A DNA stretch of 64,000 bases from Burkholderiales bacterium (GCA_905339295.1 CAJPFI010000001.1:1-64000); one strand, 5' to 3'; positions 1-8,034 are shown, numbered from the stretch's first letter. The notes: generated from the sequence alone by a model not told the origin. Translations and numbers: made by a program.

Positions 1-184
1 AGCCCGGGTCGGCCGGGTCGTGCTTCAGGTGCCGCGTCCACAGCGCCACCCCGATCTCCGCCATGCCCATCGGCATCCCCGGGTGACCGCTCTTCGCCGC
101 CTCCACCGCGTCCATCGACAGCGCACGGATGGCGTTGGCCAGCACCGCATCGGGGGTGGCGGGCGTGGAGACGGGCGTAGACAT
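1..184 (-). CDS. tkt: transketolase, N-terminal fragment (gene runs off the window)
   Basis: Only the first 61 codons are in the window. The protein begins [20 protein letters not shown] and continues with [20 protein letters not shown], the thiamine-diphosphate-binding N-terminus of transketolases (the SGHPG motif lies near residue 35). Transketolase moves two-carbon ketol units between sugar phosphates in the pentose phosphate and Calvin cycles. The ATG at 184 is the first start in frame and matches the usual family start. A minus-strand promoter candidate lies at 272-301. The gene is divergent from speD. Truncation is due to the window edge, not a broken gene. Confidence 0.9.
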   Translation of the reverse strand, partial: MSTPVSTPATPDAVLANAIRALSMDAVEAAKSGHPGMPMGMAEIGVALWTRHLKHDPADPG

Positions 185-486
185 CGGGGAGCCTTGAATC
201 GGGTGAGCGCGGCCGGCGCGCGCGGGACGGCGCAGACGCCGGGGCGCTGCTGCGGTGCAGAAAGACTTGAAATTATGGCCGAAAGACACCAAGTTATGCA
301 ATAATCGCGTGTTTGGTCGTGCGTGACCGGTCGTTCCGACGACGCGGAGTCTGTCCGACGTGGGGTGGGGTGCCCTTCTTCCCGTGCGAGCGGGGGCGGG
401 GCGTTTCCTTTTTGGGGGTGTTCCGGCGTCATTTCCGGCCGAAGTCGGCCGAACGACACGGGACCTTGCTCTGGGGGAGACGACTG
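185..486. other. intergenic region between divergent tkt and speD
   Basis: These 302 bases hold no convincing gene. The part near 265-310 is AT-richer than the surroundings and carries a minus-strand promoter candidate for tkt. No equally good plus-strand promoter for speD was found. The speD ribosome-binding site (GGGGGAGA) lies at 473-480. A plus-strand reading frame upstream of and in frame with speD is open back to 313, but it lacks the speD family fold and is probably untranslated leader. Confidence 0.5.
272..301 (-). promoter_or_regulatory. sigma70-like promoter candidate for tkt
   Basis: On the minus strand TTGCAT (296-301) and CATAAT (272-277) are separated by 18 bases. They would start transcription near 265, leaving a leader of about 80 bases before the tkt ATG at 184. 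This rests on match to consensus in a locally AT-rich stretch only. Confidence 0.45.
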
Positions 487-852
487 ATGGACGGAATCCA
501 TCTGTTGGGCGAGTGGTACGGCTGCCCTGCCGACCTGCCGGAGATGCTCCGCGCCGACGCGTTGCGCGCGCGCTGCATCGAGGCCGTCGAGGCTGCCGGG
601 CTGACGATCGTCGGCGACCGGTTCCACCAGTTCGACCCGCAGGGGGTGACCGGCGCGGTCATCCTGGCGGAGTCGCACCTGGCCGTCCACACGTGGCCGG
701 AGAAGGGCTCGGTCACGATCGACGTGTACGTCTGCAACTTCACGACCGACAACACGGGCAAGGCGGAGACGCTGTTCCGCGAGCTCGAGAAGTCGCTCAA
801 GCCGGCGCGCACGCATTTCCAGGCGATCCATCGCGGGGGCGCGGATGGCTGA
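487..852 (+). CDS. speD: S-adenosylmethionine decarboxylase proenzyme
   Basis: A 121-residue SpeD of the short bacterial class. It makes decarboxylated S-adenosylmethionine, the aminopropyl donor for spermidine synthesis, in the cytoplasm. The self-cleavage site is Glu62-Ser63 in [12 protein letters not shown], where Ser63 becomes the pyruvoyl cofactor. His68 and Cys83 (VYVCNF) match the processing and catalytic residues of the well-studied short enzymes, with the same numbering. The ATG at 487 was chosen because the conserved [13 protein letters not shown] begins there and GGGGGAGA lies 7 bases upstream. The longer upstream frame has no family similarity. The stop overlaps the speE start by 8 bases, so the two are coupled and act in sequence in one pathway. 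Confidence 0.93.
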   Translation: MDGIHLLGEWYGCPADLPEMLRADALRARCIEAVEAAGLTIVGDRFHQFDPQGVTGAVILAESHLAVHTWPEKGSVTIDVYVCNFTTDNTGKAETLFRELEKSLKPARTHFQAIHRGGADG

Positions 853-1717
853 CGCCGGGGGGGACCTCGTCCCCGGCGCGATGACCGAGTACCTGACCGA
901 CGATTGGGGGTTCTTCATCCGATCGAGCCGGCGGTACGAGCGTTTCCGTTCGCCCTACCAGGCCGTCGAGGTCCACGACAGCGTTCCGTTCGGAAAGCTC
1001 TTCCGCCTCGACGGTCATTTCATGACCAGCGAGAAGGACGAGTTCTTCTATCACGAGAACCTGGTGCACCTGGCCGGCATCACGCACCCCGCGCCCGAGC
1101 GCGCGCTGATCGTCGGCGGCGGCGACGGCGGGTCCGCCGAGGAGCTTCTCAAGTACCCGTCGATGCGCAAGGTGACGCTCGCCGAGATCGACGTCGCGGT
1201 CGTCGACATCTCGCGCAAGTATCTCGCGAGCGTGCACAGGGGCAGCCTCGACGACGCGCGCCTCGATCTGCGCATCGGCGACGGCTTCGCCTTCGTGCGC
1301 GAGACCGCCGACACGTTCGACCTGATCGTGCTGGATCTGACCGATCCGGGCGGGCCGTCGCTCGGGCTCTACACGCCGGCGTTCTACCGTGCCTGCGCGG
1401 CGCGCCTGACGCCGATGGGCGCGATGACGCTGCACATCGCGAGCCCTATCGCGCATCCTGGGCGCATCCGCGAGACGCTGGTCAGCCTGCGATCGGCGTT
1501 CCCGATCGTCACGCCTTACCTGACGTCGGTGCCGCTCTACGGCGGCATGTGGATGATGGCGTGCTGCTCGGCCACGCTCGACCCGAGCAAGCTCTCGGCG
1601 GTGGAAGTCGATCGTCGCCTTGCCAGGCGCGGCATCGGCGACCTGCAGTACTACAACGGCGAGATGCATCGCGCGGCGCTCGCGATGCCGAACTTCGTTC
1701 GCGCAGTCGTCGCCTAG
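845..1717 (+). CDS. speE: spermidine synthase (polyamine aminopropyltransferase)
   Basis: A 290-residue aminopropyltransferase that moves the aminopropyl group of decarboxylated SAM to putrescine, giving spermidine. A short N-terminal beta region (residues 13-60) precedes a Rossmann-type fold with the nucleotide-binding motif GGGDGG (91-96) and the substrate-loop sequence DEFFYHENLVH (65-75). LDLTDPGGPS follows near residue 165. It overlaps speD by 8 bases. An alternative start is the Met at residue 13 (MTEYLTDDWGFF), which matches many SpeE N-termini; the first ATG is kept because it is coupled to speD. A hairpin at 1721-1759 directly follows the stop. Confidence 0.93.
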   Translation: MADAGGDLVPGAMTEYLTDDWGFFIRSSRRYERFRSPYQAVEVHDSVPFGKLFRLDGHFMTSEKDEFFYHENLVHLAGITHPAPERALIVGGGDGGSAEELLKYPSMRKVTLAEIDVAVVDISRKYLASVHRGSLDDARLDLRIGDGFAFVRETADTFDLIVLDLTDPGGPSLGLYTPAFYRACAARLTPMGAMTLHIASPIAHPGRIRETLVSLRSAFPIVTPYLTSVPLYGGMWMMACCSATLDPSKLSAVEVDRRLARRGIGDLQYYNGEMHRAALAMPNFVRAVVA

Positions 1718-2036
1718 GCAGGCGCGGCACGCGCCCGGCGCGTCGACCCGTGCCGCGCCCGCCGGGGAGTTTGCCGGACGGCGGCCGCGCGCCGGGCAGG
1801 GTCTGAACGGACGTTTCGCCCGCGCCGCGTCGCCTTCACCGGTACCCGTCCCGAGCGGCGGAGCCAGCCCGTGGCGCTGCCGATCGCCCGTCGTCCGCCG
1901 CGGGGTCAACCCGGGACTGCACCCGGGCGTTCTCGCTGCAATGCCTCGCGGAACTTGAACCGACTGCCCGACGGCCGCATCTAACCCCATGACCGGGGTC
2001 CGTGCGGGTTCCGGCAATCTGGATCGACGGGAAACG
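1718..2036. other. intergenic region after speE
   Basis: These 319 bases contain the GC-rich hairpin at 1721-1759 just after speE. No coding-like frame, RNA gene or clear promoter was recognised in the rest. The last 60 bases must carry any separate promoter for the 83-residue gene downstream. Confidence 0.5.
1721..1759 (+). terminator. hairpin after speE, possible terminator
   Basis: GGCGCGGCACG (1721-1731) and CGTGCCGCGCC (1749-1759) form a perfect 11-bp stem with a 17-base loop, starting 3 bases after the speE stop. There is no T-run, so intrinsic termination is uncertain; it may instead protect the 3' end. Confidence 0.4.
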
Positions 2037-2288
2037 ATGACGCTGACCGACTCGATGGGCAACGCCGATTTCGTTCTGATCGACGGTATCGTGTTCGAGA
2101 CCGAGTACCTGCGGGTGCCCGACGAGGACACGCTTGCCGACGACGTCGTGCTCGAGGCGAAGCACGGCGAGTTCGAGGTCGCGCTGATCCGCGCCGACCT
2201 CGATGGCGCGCAGCACCTGGGCGAGGGCGTCTATCGGCTCACCAGCGGCCAGCAGCTGCGCTTCCTGACCAGCGCGACCGTGCACTGA
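2037..2288 (+). CDS. 83-residue hypothetical protein
   Basis: I do not recognise this protein. It begins MTLTDSMGNADFVLIDGIVF, is acidic, and has no signal peptide, membrane segment or cysteine. The sequence alternates short hydrophobic stretches (FVLIDGIVFE, FEVALIRADL, LRFLTSATVH), which suggests a small beta-rich fold. The ATG at 2037 follows GACGGGAAACG, a weak ribosome-binding site; an earlier in-frame ATG at 1989 would add 16 residues but has a poorer context. Codon use matches neighbouring genes, so it is probably real. It converges with the dioxygenase gene, and the hairpin at 2315-2332 separates them. Confidence 0.65.
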   Translation: MTLTDSMGNADFVLIDGIVFETEYLRVPDEDTLADDVVLEAKHGEFEVALIRADLDGAQHLGEGVYRLTSGQQLRFLTSATVH

Positions 2289-2314
2289 CACGAGCGTCGC
2301 GCGACCCGTGGCAT

Positions 2315-2332
2315 CGCTCGCGTCCGCGAGCG
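2315..2332. terminator. hairpin between convergent genes
   Basis: CGCTCGCG and CGCGAGCG form an 8-bp perfect stem with a 2-base loop between two convergent genes, where a bidirectional terminator would be expected. No T-run on either strand. Confidence 0.3.
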
Positions 2333-2382
2333 TCGCGCCGCGACCGTCCACGATCGGACGGCGCGGCGCGCGAGGCGACCCT

Positions 2383-3051
2383 TCAAGCTGCTTCGAGCAC
2401 GAACGTGTAGCCCGCCGCGAGCGTCGCGGCGTCGCTTCCCTGCGCGGGTGCCGGTGCGATCTCCAGCCGGTCGCGCTCGCGGGCGAAGAAGGTGCCCATG
2501 CCCCGTTCCGACGATGCGCCCTTGAGGTAGAGCTGCGTCGTGAGCGAGCGCGCCCGCGCGTGCGCAATCCTGAAGTGCAGGTGCGGCGGCCGACCGCCGT
2601 AGGGCACCGGGAGGATGGTCCGGAACGCGTAGCCGCCGTTGGCGTCCGCCGTCGCGCGGCCGTAGCCCTGGAAGTCGTCGTCCTGCTTTCCGGACGCGCC
2701 GACGTGGTGATAGGTGCCGAAGACATCGCACTGCCACAACTCGAGCGTCGCGCCAGCGTAAGGCCTGCCGTCGACGCCGACCACGCGCCCGGCCAGCATG
2801 AGCGGCGTGCCTTGCGCGACGCCCGCGCGGCCAGCGACCCGCGTGAGGTCCGAGTCGGTGTCGGCCGGGAAGGTGCGAGGGTAGAAGGGCCCCTCGGCGT
2901 CGCGTGGCGTCGGCGCGAGGGCCTTGTCCTGCGCCTGCGCGGGGGAAGCGAGCCAGCGAGTCGCGCCGGCGAACGCGCCGACGACGATTCCCAGCCGCCC
3001 GAGTGCCCGCCGCCGCGCGGGCGCCGTGGTTCGCGTCGTGTCGTTCGCCAT
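2383..3051 (-). CDS. exported intradiol ring-cleavage dioxygenase
   Basis: A 222-residue protein of the protocatechuate 3,4-dioxygenase / catechol 1,2-dioxygenase fold, which opens catecholic rings between the two hydroxyls with non-haem Fe(III). The expected iron ligands are visible: Tyr114 (VFGTYHH), Tyr151 (PVPYGGR), His157 and His159 (PPHLHFR). Residues 12-40 (ARRRALGRLGIVVGAFAG... ending PAQAQ) look like a signal peptide, twin-arginine type since three arginines precede the hydrophobic part. It is a single-chain form, unlike the alpha/beta cytoplasmic enzymes. It lies divergent from the sox operon with no other aromatic-degradation gene nearby, so its substrate cannot be inferred. Confidence 0.85.
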   Translation of the reverse strand: MANDTTRTTAPARRRALGRLGIVVGAFAGATRWLASPAQAQDKALAPTPRDAEGPFYPRTFPADTDSDLTRVAGRAGVAQGTPLMLAGRVVGVDGRPYAGATLELWQCDVFGTYHHVGASGKQDDDFQGYGRATADANGGYAFRTILPVPYGGRPPHLHFRIAHARARSLTTQLYLKGASSERGMGTFFARERDRLEIAPAPAQGSDAATLAAGYTFVLEAA

Positions 3052-3380
3052 CGTGGACCTCCAACGGGAATGAGCATTGGAATCACTCGCAAGGCCAACG
3101 GTTCCATCACCCGATGGGGCTATTTCGCCCTAACCCGTATGGGGGGATTGACCGTCAAACGCGTGTATGCCTATTCTCGGCCGGTCTGCGGGAATCCGTC
3201 GCGCGACGCGATACTTTTTCCGATTCCCGACGGCGTGAACAGCCTGGGGGGCACGTCGGCAACCCGCACGCGCCGGGACGGGCCCCAGTTGGATCAGGTC
3301 CGGCAGCCCCCGGACCGCGCCGCCGACAAGAGCGGCCCGCACGCATGGTCGACGCGATACCGCAACTTCGGAGGATCGGC
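3052..3380. other. divergent intergenic region, dioxygenase / sox operon
   Basis: This 329-base region separates the dioxygenase and soxY starts. It contains a plus-strand promoter candidate at 3148-3177 and the soxY ribosome-binding site GGAGGA (3370-3375). No inverted repeat typical of a SoxR or LysR operator was obvious, and no regulator gene is adjacent. Confidence 0.5.
3148..3177 (+). promoter_or_regulatory. promoter candidate for the sox operon
   Basis: TTGACC (3148-3153) and TATTCT (3172-3177) are 18 bases apart, giving a 5' leader of about 195 bases before soxY. The -10 box matches consensus at four of six positions. Confidence 0.35.
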
Positions 3381-3854
3381 ATGGATGCACGACGCAGGGA
3401 CGTATTGAAGGGCGGAGGCGGCGCCACGTTGCTGGCTGTGCTCACCGCGGCGGGGTGGCTCAAGCCAGGCGAGGCGCTCGCGCAAGCGTGGAACAAGGCC
3501 GCGTTCGAAGCCAGGACGATCGACGAGGCGGTCAAGGCGCTGGGCGGCGGTGCGCAGGCCCAGAGCAAGGACATCGTGTTCGTGTCGACGCCCGACATCG
3601 CAGAGAACGGCGCGGTGGTGCCGATCGGCGTGTCGAGCTCGATTCCCAAGACGGAGTCGATCGCGATCCTGGTCGAGAAGAACCCGAGCCCGCTCGCTGC
3701 GGTGTTCAGCATCCCGGCGGGGACCGGGCCAACCGTCACGACGCGCGTCAAGATGGGACAGAGCTCGAACGTCTACGCGGTCGTCAAGGCCGACGGCAAG
3801 GTGTTCGTCGCCAGCAAGGAAATCAAGGTGACGCTCGGCGGCTGCGGCGGCTAG
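3381..3854 (+). CDS. soxY: SoxY, sulfur carrier subunit of SoxYZ
   Basis: A 157-residue periplasmic protein that carries sulfur intermediates on a C-terminal cysteine during thiosulfate oxidation. The defining GGCGG swinging arm is the last five residues (VTLGGCGG). The N-terminus MDARRRDVLKGGGGATLLAV is a twin-arginine-type signal, as expected for a SoxYZ complex exported folded. A family-typical body follows (AFEARTIDEAVKALG, SIAILVEKNPSPLAAVF). The ATG at 3381 follows GGAGGA at 6 bases and heads the signal peptide. soxZ follows after 49 bases. SoxY binds SoxZ, is loaded by SoxAX and is hydrolysed by SoxB, all encoded just downstream. Confidence 0.95.
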   Translation: MDARRRDVLKGGGGATLLAVLTAAGWLKPGEALAQAWNKAAFEARTIDEAVKALGGGAQAQSKDIVFVSTPDIAENGAVVPIGVSSSIPKTESIAILVEKNPSPLAAVFSIPAGTGPTVTTRVKMGQSSNVYAVVKADGKVFVASKEIKVTLGGCGG

Positions 3855-3903
3855 TGCCGGCCATCCGACAGGACTTCCACGATCCACGACGCGAGGATGT
3901 GCC

Positions 3904-4215
3904 ATGGCTGACCCGATGAAGATTCGCGCCACCGTCGCCGGCGACGCGACCGAGGTGAAAGTGCTCATGAGCCACGAGATGGAGACCGGCCAGCGCAAGG
4001 ACGCGCAGGGCAAGACGATTCCCGCGTGGTTCATCCAGAGCGTCACCGCCGCGTGGAACGGCAAGACCGTGCTGTCCGCGCAGTGGGGTCCCGCGATCTC
4101 CAAGAACCCGTTCCTGTCGTTCAAGTTCGAGGGCGGCGCGAAGGGCGACAAGGTGAAGGTCACCTGGATCGACAACAAGGGCGAGACGCGCACGGACGAG
4201 GCCACGATCGGCTGA
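3904..4215 (+). CDS. soxZ: SoxZ, partner subunit of SoxYZ
   Basis: A 103-residue protein with the immunoglobulin-like SoxZ sequence (MKIRATVAGDATEVKVLMSH near the start, NPFLSFKFEG in the middle, KVTWIDNKGE near the end). It lacks its own signal peptide, as is normal: it is carried to the periplasm with SoxY. It stabilises and presents the SoxY cysteine arm. Length is typical. The ATG at 3904 is the only plausible start. The gap to soxA is 130 bases with no terminator seen, so the genes probably share one transcript. Confidence 0.95.
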   Translation: MADPMKIRATVAGDATEVKVLMSHEMETGQRKDAQGKTIPAWFIQSVTAAWNGKTVLSAQWGPAISKNPFLSFKFEGGAKGDKVKVTWIDNKGETRTDEATIG

Positions 4216-4345
4216 CGCGAGCACGAACAACAGCCGCGTCCGATCGGCCCCGAATGGCCGGCGAGGCGCGGTGCAAGGGGACGGCGCGGAGGCGTGCCGT
4301 TCCGGTGAGGGCGCCGCCGGGCGCCGACCACGAGGAGGAGACTTC

Positions 4346-5155
4346 ATGTCCAGCACGATGCGCGCGGCGGTCGCCGCCGTCGTTCTCGCGTGTACTGCGC
4401 CGATCGTCCTCGCCCAGGGGTCGACCGAGAAGGGGATCGAGCAGTATCGTCAGGCGCTGAAGGAAGGCAATCCGGCCGAGTTGTGGGAGGCGCGCGGCGA
4501 GGATCTGTGGAAGCGCAAGCGCGGCCCGAAGAACGTCTCGCTGGAGCAATGCGACCTGGGCCAGGGGCCCGGCGTCGTCAGGGGCGCGTATGCGCATCTT
4601 CCCCGGTATTTCGCCGACACCGACAAGGTTCAGGATGCGGAATCGCGCCTGGTGACCTGCATGGTGACGCTGCAGGGATTCAAGGAAGAGGACGCGAAGA
4701 AGAACCCGTTTTCCGCGCCGGGGCGTCATTCCGACATGGAGGCGCTGACCAGCTATGTCGCGGCCGAATCGAAAGGCATGAAGTTGAACGCGCCGCTCGC
4801 GCACCCGAAGGAGCGTGAGGCGTTCGAGCTGGGCGACTACCTGTTCCACCGCCGTGCCGGCCCGCACGACTACTCCTGTTCGACCTGTCATGCCGAATCG
4901 GGCAAGCGAATCCGCTTGCAGGAACTGCCGGCGCTGACCGACCCGGGCGAAGCGCAGAAGGTGTTCACCACCTGGCCGGCCTACCGGGTATCGCAGGGCT
5001 CGGTGCGCACCATGCAGCACCGGCTCTACGACTGCTACTGGCAGATGCGTCATCCGCAGCTCGATTTCGCGTCGGACACGGCGACCGCACTGATGGTCTA
5101 CATGGCGAAATTCGCGAACGGCGGCGAAGTTCACGCTCCGGCGCTGAAGCGCTAG
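4346..5155 (+). CDS. soxA: SoxA, mono-haem c-type cytochrome of SoxAX
   Basis: A 269-residue exported cytochrome that with SoxX attaches thiosulfate oxidatively to the SoxY cysteine. A Sec signal ends at VLAQ (residues 1-24). There is one haem site, CSTCH (178-182). Cys230 in RLYDCYWQ is the haem-ligating, persulfide-forming active-site cysteine. The N-terminal half has Cys69 and Cys105 but no CxxCH, so it is the mono-haem type in which a disulfide replaces the first haem. The ATG at 4346 follows GAGGAGGAG by 5 bases and starts the signal peptide. soxX begins 10 bases after the stop. Confidence 0.95.
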   Translation: MSSTMRAAVAAVVLACTAPIVLAQGSTEKGIEQYRQALKEGNPAELWEARGEDLWKRKRGPKNVSLEQCDLGQGPGVVRGAYAHLPRYFADTDKVQDAESRLVTCMVTLQGFKEEDAKKNPFSAPGRHSDMEALTSYVAAESKGMKLNAPLAHPKEREAFELGDYLFHRRAGPHDYSCSTCHAESGKRIRLQELPALTDPGEAQKVFTTWPAYRVSQGSVRTMQHRLYDCYWQMRHPQLDFASDTATALMVYMAKFANGGEVHAPALKR

Positions 5156-5165
5156 GGAGGCGACG

Positions 5166-5792
5166 ATGAAGACGACGATGCTGGCGGTTGCGGGGTTGAC
5201 GATCATGGCCGGCTGTGCGGCCACCACGCAGCTCACCGAGAACGAGCGCCAGACGCGTGCGGAAGCGATGCTCAAGGCGGGGTTCTCGAAGGGGAACAAG
5301 GCGATGGCCGAGCGGGTCGTCCAGCAGGACGAAACGCAGGCGCTCTGCAGCAAGTACCCGGAGTCGGTGCCCGAGGCGATCGCCTCCAGGATCCAGGAAT
5401 CGCAGCAGGCGACGATCCGTTATCCGGCGTCCGGCAACCTGATGGGCGACTGGCGCCAGGGCGAGAAGATCGCGCAGGACGGGTGGGGCATGCGATTCAC
5501 CGATATGGGAAGCCCGAACCGGCCGATGGGCGGGAACTGCTACGCCTGCCATCAGCTCGCGCCCGACGAGCTGTCGTACGGCACGCTCGGGCCCAGCCTC
5601 TACCAGTTCGGAAAGGCGCGCGGCTACACCGACGAGGTCCGCAGGTACGTGTATGGCAAGGTCTACAACGCCAAGGCCACCAACGCGTGCAGCAACATGC
5701 CGCGGTTCGGCCACAACGGCATCCTGACCGAGCAGCAGATCAAGGATGTCGTCGCACTGCTGATGGATCCGGCGTCCCCGGTCAATCGGTGA
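5166..5792 (+). CDS. soxX: SoxX, c-type cytochrome subunit of SoxAX
   Basis: A 208-residue cytochrome c that accepts electrons from SoxA. The haem site is CYACH (125-129), and Met178 (CSNMPRFGHNG) is the expected sixth ligand. It is longer than many SoxX because of about 100 residues before the haem domain. The N-terminus MKTTMLAVAGLTIMAGCAAT contains a lipobox-like MAGC with Cys17, so the protein may be a lipoprotein rather than soluble; an uncleaved or ordinary signal is the alternative. The stop overlaps the GTG start of the thioredoxin gene (GTGA). Confidence 0.93.
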   Translation: MKTTMLAVAGLTIMAGCAATTQLTENERQTRAEAMLKAGFSKGNKAMAERVVQQDETQALCSKYPESVPEAIASRIQESQQATIRYPASGNLMGDWRQGEKIAQDGWGMRFTDMGSPNRPMGGNCYACHQLAPDELSYGTLGPSLYQFGKARGYTDEVRRYVYGKVYNAKATNACSNMPRFGHNGILTEQQIKDVVALLMDPASPVNR

Positions 5793-6316
5793 CGTCGGCG
5801 CCTGCGCGGCCCGCGCGCCGCCGCTGGATGGCGGGGCTGGCGGGTCTCGCGGCCTTCGCGCCGGCCGCCCGGGCGGCCCGCGGCCCCGCGGCGCGCGTCG
5901 GCGACCGCGTCGTTTGGCGCGACGTGACGCTGCTCGACGGAACGACGCTTCCGGCGTCGTTGCTCGAGCGCGGCCCGCCGGTCGTCGTCGAGCTCTGGGC
6001 GACCTGGTGCCCGTTCTGCAAGCGCCAGAACCCGCATCTGCAGGCACTCGCGGACCGCCATCGCGGCACGCTCACCGTGCTCGCCCTGGCGATCGACAAG
6101 GATCCCGACAAGGCGCGCGCGTACATGAAGGATCACGGCTACACGTTCCCCGCGGCGATGGCCGGGTCCGACGCCGAGCGCTGGTTCGGCAAGCGCGAGG
6201 GCCTGCCCGAGATCTACGTCGTCGACCGCGGGCGCATCGTGTTCCGCGAGATCGGCGAGATGTTCCCGGAGGACGTCGCGGCGCTCGGGCGATATGCGGT
6301 GAGACGTACCGGATGA
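5789..6316 (+). CDS. periplasmic thioredoxin-like protein (SoxW-like)
   Basis: A 175-residue exported thioredoxin-fold protein of the TlpA/ResA/SoxW group. The redox motif is CPFC (Cys74-Cys77 in ELWATWCPFCKRQ), with a conserved cis-proline region at EGLPEIYVVDRGR. An arginine-rich hydrophobic signal (PARRRWMAGLAGLAAF ending ARAA) targets it to the periplasm. The GTG at 5789 overlaps the soxX stop and gives the full signal; the ATG at 5828 is the alternative. Its stop overlaps the soxB ATG (ATGA). Position between soxX and soxB suggests it keeps SoxY or SoxAX thiols reduced, the role proposed for SoxW/SoxS; this is inferred from context. Confidence 0.85.
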   Translation: MTSAPARPARRRWMAGLAGLAAFAPAARAARGPAARVGDRVVWRDVTLLDGTTLPASLLERGPPVVVELWATWCPFCKRQNPHLQALADRHRGTLTVLALAIDKDPDKARAYMKDHGYTFPAAMAGSDAERWFGKREGLPEIYVVDRGRIVFREIGEMFPEDVAALGRYAVRRTG

Positions 6317-8034
6317 ACCGCCGGGAGTTCCTGCAGGTCGTTGCCGCCGCGGCTGCCGCGGGCCTGCCGCTCGATGCCCGCTCCGCGCTCGACCTTTCCG
6401 CCGGCGCGTCGTTCTACGACTCGATCGAGCGCTTCGGCAGCGTGAGCCTGCTGCACTTCACCGACTGCCATGCGCAGCTCAGGCCGATCTTCTTCCGCGA
6501 GCCCAACGTCAACCTCGGTGTCGGCGGCGCCCTCGGCAACCCGCCGCACATCGTCGGCGACGCGTTGCTCAGGCACTTCGGCATCCGTCCCGGCACGCGC
6601 GAGGCGCATGCCTTCACCTACCTCGATTTCGAGCGCGCGGCGAAGGCATACGGGGCGGTCGGCGGCTTCGCGCACCTTGCGACGCTGGTGAGGAAGCTAC
6701 GCGCGTCGCGTCCCGGAGCCCTGCTGCTCGACGGCGGCGACACCTGGCAGGGCTCGGCGACCGCGCTGTGGACGAAGGGCCAGGACATGGTCGACGCCTG
6801 CAAGCTCCTCGGCGTCGACGTGATGACCGGCCACTGGGAGTTCACGCTCGGCGCCGACCGCGTCAAGGAGATCGTCGAGCGCGATTTCGCCGGCAAGGTC
6901 GATTTCGTCGCCCAGAACGTCAAGACCGCCGATTTCGGCGATCCGGTGTTCAAGCCCTACGTGATCCGCCCGGTGAACGGCGTGCCGGTCGCGGTCATCG
7001 GGCAGGCATTTCCGTACACGCCGATCGCGAATCCGCGCTACTTCGTGCCGGAGTGGACGTTCGGCATCCAGGAGCAGGAGCTGCAGAAGGCGGTCGACGA
7101 GGCGCGCGGCAAGGGCGCGCAGGTCGCCGTGCTGCTCTCGCACAACGGCATGGACGTCGACCTGAAGCTCGCGTCGCGCGTGACCGGGCTCGACGCGATC
7201 CTGGGCGGCCACACGCACGACGGCGTGCCGCAGCCGACGATCGTCGCGAACCGTGGCGGCAGGACCATCGTCACCAATGCCGGAAGCAACGGCAAGTTCC
7301 TCGCGGTGCTCGACTTCGACGTGCGCGGCGGAAAGGTCGCGGACTTCCGCTACCGGCTCGTCCCGGTCTTCGCGGCGCTGCTGCCGCCCGACCGCGAGAT
7401 GGCGGCGCTGATCGAGAAGATTCGCGCGCCGTACGCGTCGAAGCTCGAGGAGCCCCTGGCGATCACCGAGACGCTGCTCTATCGCCGCGGCAGCTTCAAC
7501 GGCACGTTCGACCAGCTGCTTCTCGACGCACTGATGGCCGAGAAGAACGCGCCGATCGCGTTCTCGCCGGGCTTCCGCTGGGGCACGACGCTCCTGCCCG
7601 GGCAGCCGGTCCGGCGCGAGCACCTGATGGACCAGACCGCGATCACCTATCCGTTCGTCACGGTGAACGAGATCAAGGGCGCGATGATCAGGACGATCCT
7701 CGAGGACGTTGCCGACAACCTGTTCAACCCGGACCCGTATTACCAGCAGGGCGGCGACATGGTGCGCGTGGGCGGCCTGAAATACGCGATCGACCCGAAC
7801 GCGAAGGCGGGCAGCCGCATCACGCGCATGGAGCTCGCCGGCAAGCCGGTCGACGCCGACAAGTCCTACAAGGTCGCGGGTTGGGCGCCGGTGTCCGAGG
7901 AGGCGAAGGCCGCGGGCGGCGAGCCGATCTGGGACGTGATCGAGCGCCACCTCGTGCATCAGAGGACGATACGCGCCCGGACCCTCGACCTGCCCGAACT
8001 GGTCGGCATGCGCGGAAATCCCGGCATCGCTTGA
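6313..8034 (+). CDS. soxB: SoxB, thiosulfohydrolase
   Basis: A 573-residue dinuclear-manganese enzyme of the 5'-nucleotidase/calcineurin-like superfamily that hydrolyses the sulfonate from SoxY-cysteine-S-sulfonate, releasing sulfate. The signal MNRREFLQVVAAAAAAG has a twin-arginine motif, consistent with folded export. Metal-site motifs are in order: LLHFTDCHAQL (Asp51, His53), DGGDTWQGS, GHWEFTLG, LLSHNGMDVD and GGHTHDGVP. The C-terminal 5'-nucleotidase domain follows from about residue 390. The ATG overlaps the previous stop. Length is typical. This is the diagnostic gene for thiosulfate oxidation by the Sox route. Confidence 0.96.
   Translation: MNRREFLQVVAAAAAAGLPLDARSALDLSAGASFYDSIERFGSVSLLHFTDCHAQLRPIFFREPNVNLGVGGALGNPPHIVGDALLRHFGIRPGTREAHAFTYLDFERAAKAYGAVGGFAHLATLVRKLRASRPGALLLDGGDTWQGSATALWTKGQDMVDACKLLGVDVMTGHWEFTLGADRVKEIVERDFAGKVDFVAQNVKTADFGDPVFKPYVIRPVNGVPVAVIGQAFPYTPIANPRYFVPEWTFGIQEQELQKAVDEARGKGAQVAVLLSHNGMDVDLKLASRVTGLDAILGGHTHDGVPQPTIVANRGGRTIVTNAGSNGKFLAVLDFDVRGGKVADFRYRLVPVFAALLPPDREMAALIEKIRAPYASKLEEPLAITETLLYRRGSFNGTFDQLLLDALMAEKNAPIAFSPGFRWGTTLLPGQPVRREHLMDQTAITYPFVTVNEIKGAMIRTILEDVADNLFNPDPYYQQGGDMVRVGGLKYAIDPNAKAGSRITRMELAGKPVDADKSYKVAGWAPVSEEAKAAGGEPIWDVIERHLVHQRTIRARTLDLPELVGMRGNPGIA

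Noticed and set aside
313-486. Upstream in-frame extension of speD
   Set aside because: It has no similarity to SpeD, and the ATG at 487 has a good ribosome-binding site and the family N-terminus.
3904-8034. A complete Sox pathway including soxCD
   Set aside because: Only soxY, Z, A, X, B and a thioredoxin gene are here. Absence from the window does not show absence from the genome, so no claim about the overall pathway is made.
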